Source: a virus. Taken from it: a DNA stretch of 54,079 nt. The notes under the pieces were generated by a model. It saw nothing but the letters and a program-made list of their open reading frames with translations. It searched no databases and was not told where the DNA came from. The translations under genes were made by a program, and so were the position numbers. The stretch covers positions 1-54,079 of the IMG/VR virus record IMGVR_UViG_3300048999_000082; one strand, written 5' to 3'. Below, piece after piece: positions 7,974 to 15,968 of this stretch (positions are counted from its first letter, which is position 1; every line of letters begins with the position of its first letter).

Positions 7974-8185
7974 GTGACTTCTCCGTCAACAACATTCATC
8001 TTCACCTGTCCAGATTCCCACGCTTGCAACAACGCGGCAATTATTTTCATCCGCTCCAGTTCCTCCATCGCGATGTCACCACGATGTACCAGATCACCTT
8101 CATCGATCCCCGGGTTTAATTTAACCAGCTGTCGCACAATTTTGCTGGCGTCCTGTCGTGTCACTATTTCTTCCGACATGTACAT
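7961..8185 (-). CDS. Small protein, unknown
   Basis: A protein of about 74 residues; GTG (8188), ATG (8185) and ATG (8179) are all possible starts. The sequence EEIVTRQDASKIVRQLVKLNPGID has helix-turn-helix-like spacing, but no confident DNA-binding motif. It is the first gene after the GGTACC array at 8228-8406, so its transcript may cross or begin in that array. Confidence 0.55.
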   Translation of the reverse strand: MYMSEEIVTRQDASKIVRQLVKLNPGIDEGDLVHRGDIAMEELERMKIIAALLQAWESGQVKMNVVDGEVTWEK

Positions 8186-8227
8186 CACCCATCCACCATC
8201 CGTCCGTCATGACCATCACGACCCCGA

Positions 8228-8406
8228 TTGGTACCAACATCGGGTTGGTACCACTCATGTTCACTAATTCTCATTAACCAACACCCCCCCACATTGGTAC
8301 CAAATCGGGGTGTACGTAGTACCCCACCCCTCTTTTGGTACCAACATGGGGGTGTCAGTTGGTGCCGGTACCAAACGGTCAGTACCAACGTTGGTACCAC
8401 TTGGTA
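8228..8406. repeat. Array of GGTACC palindromes (array A)
   Basis: Six exact GGTACC sites start at 8230, 8247, 8296, 8337, 8367 and 8393. Most sit in the longer palindrome TTGGTACCAA or a close variant, and three half-matches occur near 8318, 8381 and 8401. The array fills the gap between the replication gene and its downstream neighbour. A second array lies at 32206-32361. Possible roles: replication origin iterons, repressor sites, or dispersed repeats. No tandem spacer units of constant length are present, so it is not CRISPR. Confidence 0.8.
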
Positions 8407-8444
8407 CTGACCCTGCTTTATACCTGGTTTCAACACGTTATTTC

Positions 8445-10619
8445 TCAACGAACTACTCGCTGTTTCCTTGACCGAACGTTGCTCATTTCCAACGTCCGCG
8501 CACGTGCACCACCGTCCGCGACCACAGGCATGATGTACACTCGTTCTTTACCTCGTCCCGTGGGTTTTTCCGCCACGAAACCAGCATCTACTGCTTCTTT
8601 AATACACTCCATAACCTTGGTTCGATTGGACCCCAACACACCCGCTTTTTGACATTCCCTGGCCAACGCGTTCTTATTAAAAACACCTTCATTTTCACGC
8701 ACCAATGTCTGGATAACTTCAATGGCCGAGGTGAATTTGTTCATTTCCTTACCCCCCGTGCCCAATGTCATGCGACGCGTTGCCTCATCGAAATTCAACC
8801 GCGTGGTTTCCATCCCCACACCCCGCCCGTCAACGGCCAGATACCGCAACGCACCATCGCGCGTCATGATCCACCGGGCCGATGGCCAATCGTCAACAAC
8901 GGTGGCGCCACGCGCCCGTTCAGACCCCTCGTCCATAACCGCCCGGCCGGTGTGGGTGATGACGAAACACACCGGCACGCCCGCCTGCTGTTTGATCTCG
9001 TCAATCGTGGTGAGCAAGTGCATGACCTCGCCGTTGTCATTTTCGTTCACGCCCGCCATCCGCGCGATACGGGCCAGTGAATCTATCGCCCACACCTTGA
9101 CGCCCCGTGTGGACAGCCATTCGACGGCCCATTCTTTACCTTTGTCTGATAACAGATTCATGCCGTAACCCTGTAGATTGGCAACGTACAGGTTGTCCGG
9201 TTGCTTAAATTCCGCCGGGCGGATGTAGTCGTCGACAAGTTCACGGGCCGTCATTTCACAGTTCCAGTGACCGGCAATTAACCCCCCCATACCTGACCCC
9301 GCTCGCACGTCATCGGTGATGTGTACGTCACGTTCACCTAAAAACGGCACACCGTCCGTGAGTGACCGCAGCAGATTAGAAACCACAAACGTCGTCTTAC
9401 CTGTTTTGTACTGTGCCGTCACAATGACGTTGTGATCCACACCGACGATGCCATCTATCAGATGTTTTTGTTCTGTCGGTGGATTGGCCAGCGCGTATCC
9501 CGCGTCCCACGACACATCCGCCGGGGGTGAGATGAACCGTTCGGTGGCGATAAATTGGTTCGCTTCAAAATCCGCGCGCTTGCGTTGAACTATTTTCCAC
9601 GCGTCAGACGATAAACCTGTCTCCACAACAGCTTCAAAAATCCCGTCGCCGTCAATATCTGACCCGCGTTCCGCGCCATCACCCCCGGCACCACCGTTAA
9701 ATCGCTTGGCTAAAATGCGAGCCACGTCCGCGTGTACGTCATATCCGCGCTCGTCATTTTCTTTATCCACCGCAGCAGGGAATTCGTCCATCAGGGTGTG
9801 GATCTGATCGTCGGTGAGCCCGTACTCTACAAGATCGCCTACGGCGCCATTGACCGCGTGGTATCGCTTCCCCCACCGGTCGATAGCGGCAGTGGTGGAC
9901 ATCCGTACGGTTGACCGGATGCGACCTTGACGCAGCAGATGACCTACCTTAACTTTTTTCCACGCTTTGTCCGCGCGCGTTGGTCGCACCTGCTCCGTAT
10001 GCACGTTCACCGCGTGGCCCGTGACATCCGCCAGTACCCCTGTAAGGCGCGTGAGATCCACCGTGCGGCGTGATGCCACACCCACCCGTACGTCCGTCGC
10101 CGGGGTGTGTTTGTGGTTCACCGTGCCCGGGATACGTAACAGCGCGTTGGATGACACAAGCTTTGGGTCGCCGCCCAGCCATTCGCGTAATGCTATGTTG
10201 ATTCCCCTGTGTTCGCCAGCGGTTAGTTCACGGTTGAGCTTAAAATACACGTGGTAATTACCTGTGGTGCCACTTTCAATGAGACGGGCGCCCCACGCAA
10301 TCAGCCGTTCGCGTTGGTCGTCAGTGATTGGCTTGTCTATGTCCGCCCACACCACGCGTACGTTGGTTGGGGCATTTTCTATTGACCGTTCGCGGTTGTC
10401 CCGGAGCAAGGGGCAATAAAAAACCTCGACACGTTTATCACTTGACACGACAGATTGAATGTCTGTGAGCAGCCGGCCCCGTTGGATCGGCCATTGGTAA
10501 AACCTGTGGGTCATTTTGCCGGTGTCACGGTTGAGTAGTCCCACAGCTACAAAACCCGTGTTGGTCCCGTACGCCCATCGCAAATGCTCGGCCGCTTCGG
10601 CACGATTGAATTCAGCCAT
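8445..10619 (-). CDS. Prim-pol plus RecA-like helicase replication protein
   Basis: A protein of about 724 residues with two parts. The N-terminal half resembles archaeo-eukaryotic-type primase/polymerases of phage and plasmid replicases: VWADIDKP supplies the acidic motif, followed by ESGTTGNYHVYFKL and LLRIPGTVNHK. The second half is a RepA/RecA-like ATPase with TAQYKTGKTTF as Walker A, VWAIDSLARIARMAG as Walker B, and CFVITHTGR. A helical region near the end (NKNALARECQKAGVLGSNRTKVMECI) looks like a winged helix. It probably primes and unwinds at the phage origin. ATG 10619 overlaps the upstream regulator gene; a GTG at 10649 is an alternative. Confidence 0.85.
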   Translation of the reverse strand: MAEFNRAEAAEHLRWAYGTNTGFVAVGLLNRDTGKMTHRFYQWPIQRGRLLTDIQSVVSSDKRVEVFYCPLLRDNRERSIENAPTNVRVVWADIDKPITDDQRERLIAWGARLIESGTTGNYHVYFKLNRELTAGEHRGINIALREWLGGDPKLVSSNALLRIPGTVNHKHTPATDVRVGVASRRTVDLTRLTGVLADVTGHAVNVHTEQVRPTRADKAWKKVKVGHLLRQGRIRSTVRMSTTAAIDRWGKRYHAVNGAVGDLVEYGLTDDQIHTLMDEFPAAVDKENDERGYDVHADVARILAKRFNGGAGGDGAERGSDIDGDGIFEAVVETGLSSDAWKIVQRKRADFEANQFIATERFISPPADVSWDAGYALANPPTEQKHLIDGIVGVDHNVIVTAQYKTGKTTFVVSNLLRSLTDGVPFLGERDVHITDDVRAGSGMGGLIAGHWNCEMTARELVDDYIRPAEFKQPDNLYVANLQGYGMNLLSDKGKEWAVEWLSTRGVKVWAIDSLARIARMAGVNENDNGEVMHLLTTIDEIKQQAGVPVCFVITHTGRAVMDEGSERARGATVVDDWPSARWIMTRDGALRYLAVDGRGVGMETTRLNFDEATRRMTLGTGGKEMNKFTSAIEVIQTLVRENEGVFNKNALARECQKAGVLGSNRTKVMECIKEAVDAGFVAEKPTGRGKERVYIMPVVADGGARARTLEMSNVRSRKQRVVR

Positions 10620-10887
10620 TAACTGACACCCGCGCCGGACGCTTGTCACCGTTCACATAATGTTCTGCGTATGGTCTTGACAGGACATCCGGATCAAACA
10701 GGTTAGTAATGGATTCACCCAAGATTTCGGGCAACACCTGTCGTAGATGATCGCAAGGATGAGCCCAGCCATACACACATCCGCGCATGTGCGTATACGT
10801 CACCCCGGTTTCTTCAGCCAATCGAGACACAGACCATCGTTCACCTATCATCACTTGTCTAATCGGCTGGGTTTTACCTGTAAGCAT
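10612..10887 (-). CDS. XRE-like helix-turn-helix regulator
   Basis: A 91-residue protein with a helix-turn-helix pattern near residues 18-45 (WSVSRLAEETGVTYTHMRGC), then a helical segment and a basic tail. ATG 10887 has GAAGGG upstream; ATG 10908 lies inside the predicted -10 box and lacks a binding site. It is transcribed away from the rightward replication genes and sits at the divergence point of the early operons, the usual place for a Cro- or repressor-type switch protein. No integrase accompanies it, so lysogeny control is only one possibility. Confidence 0.7.
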   Translation of the reverse strand: MLTGKTQPIRQVMIGERWSVSRLAEETGVTYTHMRGCVYGWAHPCDHLRQVLPEILGESITNLFDPDVLSRPYAEHYVNGDKRPARVSVNG

Positions 10888-10905
10888 ATGGGGGTTCCCT
10901 TCGGC

Positions 10906-10934
10906 CATATAACGTTGAATGGGCCATGGTACAA
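10906..10934 (-). promoter_or_regulatory. Candidate promoter of the HTH regulator
   Basis: TTGTAC and TATATG are separated by 17 bases, close to the vegetative consensus. The -10 overlaps an upstream in-frame ATG, which supports the shorter start at 10887. The -35 overlaps a GGTAC half-site like those in the two GGTACC arrays. The gap 10935-11019 should hold the rightward early promoter, but no single strong candidate was found. Confidence 0.5.
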
Positions 10935-11019
10935 CTGATCATGGCTCAATGACACCGCTCCCCGTTTGTCTGTCACAATGTGGACCGCACATCACCCATT
11001 TACGTTTGGAGCATTAAAA

Positions 11020-11205
11020 ATGACGACATCGATCGGCACGCCTGTGGTGGTAAAAACACTCGGGGGTAATCGGTCACCTGGCCGTGTGGTAAAAGTCGAC
11101 GATGATAAAAACCGGGTCATGATCCAGGTGGAATATCCCGGCGGAGCGACCACGCGTAAATGGTTCCCGGCCACCTCGGATAAATGGGAGGCGGTCACGG
11201 CATGA
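11020..11205 (+). CDS. Small beta-rich protein, unknown
   Basis: A 61-residue protein, first gene of the rightward operon. TTTGGAG precedes ATG 11020. The sequence (TPVVVKTLGGNRSPGRVVKVDDDKNRVMIQVEY) has alternating strands and turns of a small SH3-like barrel, often found in nucleic-acid or protein binding modules. It overlaps the next gene by ATGA. Function unknown. Confidence 0.6.
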   Translation: MTTSIGTPVVVKTLGGNRSPGRVVKVDDDKNRVMIQVEYPGGATTRKWFPATSDKWEAVTA

Positions 11206-11546
11206 TGCCGGAACTACATTGCCTGTACTGTGGTAAAAATTCATCTCGGCCGCAGGTGATGCGGTTGATCATGCGGCGGTTGCCCGCGCCCACCGGATCA
11301 TTGCCCACACCTATACTGTGGTATCAATGCCGGTCGGGAATTCTGTGTGACCAGCGCACAACTAAACGTCGGTGGGACCCAGAAACATTTTGCATTTACT
11401 GTCAAAAGCAATACGCAACTATCCACACGTTTCATCGGCACGTGCTTAACCGGCACGCCGGGTCTCTCCGTGCATGGTTGATGATGATTGACGACGAGCG
11501 ACGGGCAATTATGTCCGCGTTACGTAACCCCCAGAAAGGTTCATGA
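11202..11546 (+). CDS. Zinc-finger protein with classical C2H2 finger
   Basis: A 114-residue protein. Residues around 63-84 read FCIYCQKQYATIHTF followed by HRHVLNRH, giving exactly C-x2-C-x12-H-x4-H, the classical C2H2 spacing. A further CLYC pair near the N-terminus lies before a basic segment. C2H2 fingers usually bind DNA; one finger alone gives low specificity. The gene is the second of the early rightward operon, so a regulatory role is likely but not shown. Confidence 0.65.
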   Translation: MMPELHCLYCGKNSSRPQVMRLIMRRLPAPTGSLPTPILWYQCRSGILCDQRTTKRRWDPETFCIYCQKQYATIHTFHRHVLNRHAGSLRAWLMMIDDERRAIMSALRNPQKGS

Positions 11547-11547
11547 C

Positions 11548-11886
11548 ATGTCTGTATCCACACCCAGCGTGGCTGAAATCTGTGATACCGCCGCTGAACT
11601 GATCGTTGAAAAAGGTTGGTGGGACGGTAGGAAAATGTCGAACGGTTGTTTTTGCTTGGTCACGTCTGTGGTGACGGCAACGTCAAAACTCATGCCGTCT
11701 ATCCCCACACACACCGAACGAACTGACGCCATTGAGGTTGAATCGCTGGCCTTTAACGCGATCAAGCGGCAGGTGTGGCCAGACATCGAGCCAGTTGAAC
11801 GGGTTGGGATGTCTCTCGCTGACTGGAACGACAACCACACCGAAGCTGATGTTGTGCGTGTGTTGCGTGAGGCGGCCGCATCATGA
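11548..11886 (+). CDS. DUF6197-like protein
   Basis: A 112-residue protein. The pattern AAELIVEKGWWDG...NGCFCLVTSVVTAT followed later by SLADWNDN...EADVVRVLREAA matches the widespread actinobacterial DUF6197 family. Its biochemical role is unknown. ATG 11548 has AAAGG upstream; the gene is two bases downstream of the zinc-finger gene and overlaps the next by ATGA. Confidence 0.65.
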   Translation: MSVSTPSVAEICDTAAELIVEKGWWDGRKMSNGCFCLVTSVVTATSKLMPSIPTHTERTDAIEVESLAFNAIKRQVWPDIEPVERVGMSLADWNDNHTEADVVRVLREAAAS

Positions 11887-12158
11887 AGGTTGTCGAACAC
11901 GTATCCTTTGATCTTCAGGAATATCCCGGCGAAACCATCGTGTCGAATATCCGGCTGTCCATAGATCAGGATGGACCGATGCTGGGTAAAGCCAAATTCT
12001 ACGTCGAGATAAAAACCATCCCGTGGTTAGTCGACGATATACTTGAGAAGCCAAAACCCCGCGCACAATACGAACTGACATTCACCCGTATTGACGGGAT
12101 GTTTGAACTACGCGTATTGACCAGCTATTTCACCGCGACAAAAATTGACCCGACGTGA
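11883..12158 (+). CDS. Small beta-rich protein, unknown
   Basis: A 91-residue protein of alternating hydrophobic strands (TIVSNIRLSIDQDG, KFYVEIKTI, YELTFTRIDGMFELRVL), suggesting an all-beta fold. It overlaps both neighbours by four bases, so it is translated as part of the operon. No cysteines, membrane segment or catalytic motif were seen. Function unknown. Confidence 0.6.
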   Translation: MKVVEHVSFDLQEYPGETIVSNIRLSIDQDGPMLGKAKFYVEIKTIPWLVDDILEKPKPRAQYELTFTRIDGMFELRVLTSYFTATKIDPT

Positions 12159-12619
12159 CCGCGACGCTGATCACCCCGCCGTCTATTCACTCGCTGATGC
12201 TTGACCCGGTGTACGCCAAATTCATGAAGACAATTCCACGGCTTCCTGAATCTATCTCGCACGGCAATCCATGGCAGGTGTGGGTCCAGCGGGATAACGG
12301 TAAATGGGCCACCACACGCACCCCCACGTATCGCGACGCGTGGAGTCATTTTCGCCGGGCGTACGACAACCCAGACGCGTTCATCGACGTGGCTATCACA
12401 TCGCGTCGCCGGTTTTTCGGGCCGCCCGCACATTACGTCTGGGACGTGAATGCGTACCCGTGGTGCCCGCGTTGCCGGCGCCCTTCCGTGTTTCACGAGA
12501 CGATGGTTCACCATGCGCTTAAATTCTCATCGGTTATTTCGTCGGACGAGCCGTATCGGTGTCATTTCTGTGGGATCCGGAAAGCCATCGTGGGGACGTA
12601 CAATGCCCATCATGGCTGA
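12155..12619 (+). CDS. Zinc-binding protein, unknown
   Basis: A 154-residue protein starting at GTG (GTGA overlap). The C-terminal half holds WCPRCRRPSVFHETMVHH and YRCHFCGIRKAIVG, two CxxC pairs that could form a zinc ribbon with intervening His residues. The N-terminal half has Trp-rich strands (WQVWVQRDNGKWA). Its arrangement suits a nucleic-acid-binding accessory protein, but the family is not recognised. Confidence 0.6.
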   Translation: MTATLITPPSIHSLMLDPVYAKFMKTIPRLPESISHGNPWQVWVQRDNGKWATTRTPTYRDAWSHFRRAYDNPDAFIDVAITSRRRFFGPPAHYVWDVNAYPWCPRCRRPSVFHETMVHHALKFSSVISSDEPYRCHFCGIRKAIVGTYNAHHG

Positions 12620-12794
12620 TGACGATGTAATCGGTGAACGCGCGTCGATGGATGACCGCGTTACTCTTGTCGAGGCTCTCCACACCATCGCCGTAGAATC
12701 AGAAGAGGCCGACATCGTCCGGATAGCTATGTCCGCGCTGACCGGCACAGACATCGGTCAGGCGTATCTCCGCACCAATCCGATTAAGTATTGA
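12603..12794 (+). CDS. Small helical acidic protein, unknown
   Basis: A 63-residue protein beginning within the end of the preceding gene; ATG 12603 has GGGGA upstream, ATG 12612 is an alternative. The product is acidic and helical (MDDRVTLVEALHTIAVESEEADIVRIAM). Such small acidic helical proteins in early phage operons sometimes bind and inhibit host factors, but nothing specific is visible. Confidence 0.5.
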   Translation: MPIMADDDVIGERASMDDRVTLVEALHTIAVESEEADIVRIAMSALTGTDIGQAYLRTNPIKY

Positions 12795-12800
12795 GGTACC

Positions 12801-13013
12801 ATGCCAAAGGTAAAAGAAATTCATGAGATGGACGAAATTTGTCTCGGCATGCTGAAAATGACAGCCCAAGGAAAAACACACGTGCAGATCGCGTTTCATT
12901 TCATGGTGTCCACCCGCACCGTTCGCCGGTATCTTGACTACATCAATCGACAGTTCGGCGTACGTACCACAATCGAGGCCGTGGTATACGCAGTTAAGAA
13001 AGGATTGATATGA
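12801..13013 (+). CDS. LuxR-type helix-turn-helix protein
   Basis: A 70-residue protein made almost entirely of a LuxR/FixJ-type DNA-binding domain: LGMLKMTAQGKTHVQIAFHFMVSTRTVRRYLDYI with the usual long recognition helix, then NRQFGVRTTIEAVVYAVKKGLI, the typical dimer helix. There is no receiver domain. GAGG lies before the ATG. As a stand-alone domain in the early operon it is likely a phage transcription regulator. Confidence 0.75.
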   Translation: MPKVKEIHEMDEICLGMLKMTAQGKTHVQIAFHFMVSTRTVRRYLDYINRQFGVRTTIEAVVYAVKKGLI

Positions 13014-13315
13014 CACACAAAGACGAAGCATTTGACCGGGCCATGAAACAACTCGAACGTGTGCAGACCGAAAAGTTCCAATGGCTTTCATCATACGAAT
13101 ATCTACGTGACGCGATCATCGGATCCTTCAATCCGCCCGATGAAGACGCGGCCGAAGATTCAGTCATGAAAGACGCCATCACCCGAGCTTTTAATTTCAT
13201 TGAGACCACACCATGCGCGTGTACATGGCATGAAGAACCCAATGAAGATGTGTGCGACACCTGCAAACGATGCGAGGTATTGGGCCGCGAATTTGACGTG
13301 ATGGTCGAGCGTTGA
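13010..13315 (+). CDS. Small protein with Cys cluster, unknown
   Basis: A 101-residue protein: helical, acidic N-terminal two-thirds, then PCACTWHEEPNEDVCDTCKRC near residues 70-90, with five Cys and one His that may bind zinc. It overlaps the LuxR-type gene and the helicase gene by four bases each. Function unknown. Confidence 0.58.
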   Translation: MTHKDEAFDRAMKQLERVQTEKFQWLSSYEYLRDAIIGSFNPPDEDAAEDSVMKDAITRAFNFIETTPCACTWHEEPNEDVCDTCKRCEVLGREFDVMVER

Positions 13316-14820
13316 AATACAAGTTCCGCACCAAGCCGTATGCACACCAGGTCCGTGCATTGCGATTTCTCATCCGCCACAAAGGCGGCGCGTTGTTGAT
13401 GGAACCGCGCACCGGTAAGACAAAAACCACAGTGGACTACGCATCTATGTTAGCAACGGCCGGCCGCATTAACCGCATGGTTGTCGTGTGTCCGGCGCGC
13501 GTGATGGGGGTGTGGATTGAAGAGTTCCACCGGCATTCCCCGTTGCTGGTCAACATCATTCTGTGGGATGCCGACGCACGTCAGGCTGCAATACCAAAGC
13601 CATCGGGTCATTACGACCTACACGTGTTGTTGGTGAATTACGAGGCGTTCCAGGTACCGGGTAAAAAACTTCCGTCCGGGCGCCGGTCATCATCCACCGG
13701 CCGGTTTAAATCCCGTAAGAGATTGCGTGCATGGCTCGACGGTAAACCGGCGTTATGTGTGCTGGATGAGAGCCACAAGATCAAATCCCCGTCGTCAAAG
13801 GCCGGCACCATGCTGGTGTCCATGCGCGACGATTTTACGTACCGCATGATCTTGACCGGCACACCCCAGACAAAAGCCAAACGCGTCATTGACATCTACA
13901 TGCAATGGCAATTTCTAAACCCCGCACGGTTCGCCCACGTACCCACGTCGCAAGAATTCAAGAACCATTATGGGAACTGGGTTACTGTCGGGGGTAACGG
14001 ATTCTCATACCCAAAATGGACCGGGCCGGCGAACCTCAAAGAATTGAAACAACTCATCCATCGGGATTCATTCGCGGTCAAACGTGACGACTGTTTTGAC
14101 CTGCCCCCAAAAGATGTACGCATTGTCCACACCCCGCTCACCGATTCACGCCAAGCGTACAAGGACATGGCGAAAGAAATGGTCCACCAAATCTCCACGG
14201 GTGAGATCACCGAAGCCACCATCGCGTTAACCCAGGCGTTGCGATTGTCGCAGATCACAGGTGGTAACGCGGGCATGCAAGACATTGTGTTGGACCCGCG
14301 TACCGGCGCAGCCAAACGTAAATCGTGGTCGGTTCGTATCGGCCATGAAAAGTTGAATGCGTTGCGGGAGATGTTGGAAGACGAGATTTTTGACCGGGAT
14401 GACAAAGTCGTTATCGCTGCCCGGTTCAACCCGGATCTTGACGCCATCCGTGACCTGTGTAAAAAAATCGGTATCACGGTGTATGAGTTGCGTGGCGGTA
14501 TGAAACGCGGTGACACCGATCAAGCCATTCGGAACTTCCGGGATGACGATGGTCCGGCCGCGTTCATCATGCAACCGGGCGCCGGATCATTGGGCATTGA
14601 CCTCTCAACGGCCGCACACATGGTGTGGTACTCGATGACGGCATCATGGGTGGATTACACCCAAGCGTGCGACAGAATCGCTCTCAGCCGCCGTTCCACC
14701 ACGTTTACGTATCTCATCGCTCCTGGCACGGTGGACGAACTCCTATACGAAACATTGCAGACCGATGGTGAAGTTTCCCGCGCAATTCTCGACAAGCCCG
14801 AGCGATTGTTGTTGGATTGA
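13312..14820 (+). CDS. SNF2-type superfamily 2 helicase
   Basis: A 502-residue DNA-dependent ATPase of the SNF2-like branch. Motif Q/I region: PYAHQVRALRFL then LLMEPRTGKTKT (Walker A). Motif II is LDESHKIK, motif III ILTGTP, and the C-terminal RecA domain carries VVIAARF, LRGGM, and SLGIDLSTAAHMVWY with QACDRIALS as the arginine-finger region (motif VI). Small phage versions are common near replication genes and are thought to remodel protein-DNA complexes or help replication restart. Start is TTG within the preceding stop, a common coupling mode here. Confidence 0.88.
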   Translation: MKYKFRTKPYAHQVRALRFLIRHKGGALLMEPRTGKTKTTVDYASMLATAGRINRMVVVCPARVMGVWIEEFHRHSPLLVNIILWDADARQAAIPKPSGHYDLHVLLVNYEAFQVPGKKLPSGRRSSSTGRFKSRKRLRAWLDGKPALCVLDESHKIKSPSSKAGTMLVSMRDDFTYRMILTGTPQTKAKRVIDIYMQWQFLNPARFAHVPTSQEFKNHYGNWVTVGGNGFSYPKWTGPANLKELKQLIHRDSFAVKRDDCFDLPPKDVRIVHTPLTDSRQAYKDMAKEMVHQISTGEITEATIALTQALRLSQITGGNAGMQDIVLDPRTGAAKRKSWSVRIGHEKLNALREMLEDEIFDRDDKVVIAARFNPDLDAIRDLCKKIGITVYELRGGMKRGDTDQAIRNFRDDDGPAAFIMQPGAGSLGIDLSTAAHMVWYSMTASWVDYTQACDRIALSRRSTTFTYLIAPGTVDELLYETLQTDGEVSRAILDKPERLLLD

Positions 14821-14878
14821 CGAACCTAACACGCCATCCATAAAATGGACACGTACACGACACCCATGGAGGTTTTGC

Positions 14879-15454
14879 ATGCCCCGAAACTTGTTGATTG
14901 AAGGGCCGGACGGGTCCGGTAAATCAACGCTCATTCGGCAGTTCACCGAACGATTCCCCGTACCCGTGCATCCGCGCGCGTGCACATCAACGGGTGGACC
15001 GGTCGACAATCTGTGTGACTGGGCGATGAACGATATTGCCGAACAGGACAAAAATTCCGGTTGGCTTGGCGCTGACGGCCACACCCCAACCACCCAGTTG
15101 TACGACCGGCATCCCGGAATCTCGGAACTGGTGTACGGGCCGATCTGTCGCGACAAGGTCGCCGTGGGTTTTGACAACTGGGGAAACCGCGACGAAATTC
15201 TGCACGGTATCCAGCGCAACATGTTCATCATCTGGTGTTTGCCCCCGGCAAAGGTCGTCGCGAACAACGTCATGAAACAGGTTGATAACCACATGTCAGG
15301 TGTGGCGTCGAACATCAGCGCGATCTATTCCGCGTACCGTCTATGGACGATGATCTACCACGGCGGATCATTCGTGTACGACTACACCAACGACTCACAC
15401 GCGAAAATCATCGAAGCCATTATGGCTGCCGAACTGGGGATCCTCCATGACTGA
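14879..15454 (+). CDS. Deoxynucleoside monophosphate kinase-like P-loop enzyme
   Basis: A 191-residue kinase of the thymidylate-kinase type. IEGPDGSGKSTLI is the P-loop (residues 6-18) and LYDRHPGISELVYG carries the DR motif typical of phage nucleotide kinases. GGAGG sits seven bases before ATG 14879. It stands at the head of a nucleotide-metabolism cluster (dUTPase, two thymidylate-synthase-fold enzymes, dCMP deaminase), so it probably phosphorylates dTMP or a modified dNMP. The 58 bases upstream contain no gene or clear promoter. Confidence 0.8.
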   Translation: MPRNLLIEGPDGSGKSTLIRQFTERFPVPVHPRACTSTGGPVDNLCDWAMNDIAEQDKNSGWLGADGHTPTTQLYDRHPGISELVYGPICRDKVAVGFDNWGNRDEILHGIQRNMFIIWCLPPAKVVANNVMKQVDNHMSGVASNISAIYSAYRLWTMIYHGGSFVYDYTNDSHAKIIEAIMAAELGILHD

Positions 15455-15968
15455 CACCCGTCCCACGACTGACCGGCACGATATCTTGACGGATATCATG
15501 CGTCGGCAGCGGGAACTTCAAATGATCATCAACGGTCATGACCCCCAGTATTCGAGAGATAAAATCCAAGACATTCGCATCAATATCTTGGCCGCCATCG
15601 CCGAACTCATCGAGATGTTGGATGAAATTCCGTGGAAACCGTGGTCTGCCTCTACTGAATTTCGTCGTGACGCATTCGTGTCTGAAGGCATTGACGTAAT
15701 GCACTTCCTCGTCAACATGTTCTTGATCGCTGGTGCCACCCCCGATGAGATTCACACCAAGTACGTTGCCAAGAACGAACTGAACCGCAAACGTCAAGCC
15801 GATGGTTATGACGGGTCCAACAAATGCCCCGGGTGCCACCGCGCGTACGACGATGAAGCCGTTAAATGCGAACTGCCATCGGTTGATGACGGTGTGGATA
15901 TGCATTGGTGCGAGGCGAAAAACGATTACGTGAACCCTGACGGTTCCGTGCACGTGGATGAGCGGTGA
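15447..15968 (+). CDS. Dimeric-type dUTPase / MazG-like pyrophosphatase
   Basis: A 173-residue protein. Residues ~45-115 show the all-alpha NTP pyrophosphatase pattern: AAIAELIEMLDEIPWKPW with metal-binding Glu residues, then EGIDVMHFLVNMFLIAG with E-x3-D, and YVAKNELNRKRQADGY with the basic K/R segment of dimeric dUTPases. The last 50 residues contain CPGC and two further Cys, a likely zinc ribbon. It would hydrolyse dUTP or another dNTP to monophosphate, feeding the adjacent synthase genes. Confidence 0.8.
   Translation: MTDTRPTTDRHDILTDIMRRQRELQMIINGHDPQYSRDKIQDIRINILAAIAELIEMLDEIPWKPWSASTEFRRDAFVSEGIDVMHFLVNMFLIAGATPDEIHTKYVAKNELNRKRQADGYDGSNKCPGCHRAYDDEAVKCELPSVDDGVDMHWCEAKNDYVNPDGSVHVDER

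Noticed and set aside
8228-8406. CRISPR array
   Set aside because: Repeats are six to ten bases with irregular spacing, there are no uniform spacers, and no cas genes other than a recombination-type Cas4-like nuclease.
8228-8410. Short open frames through the GGTACC array
   Set aside because: They arise because the repeated palindrome lacks stops in some frames; their translations simply repeat Val-Pro-Thr and Trp-Tyr units.
10939-10952. A three-codon frame after TGATCATG on the + strand at the divergent region
   Set aside because: It is too short to support as a gene; it may be part of an operator or leader.
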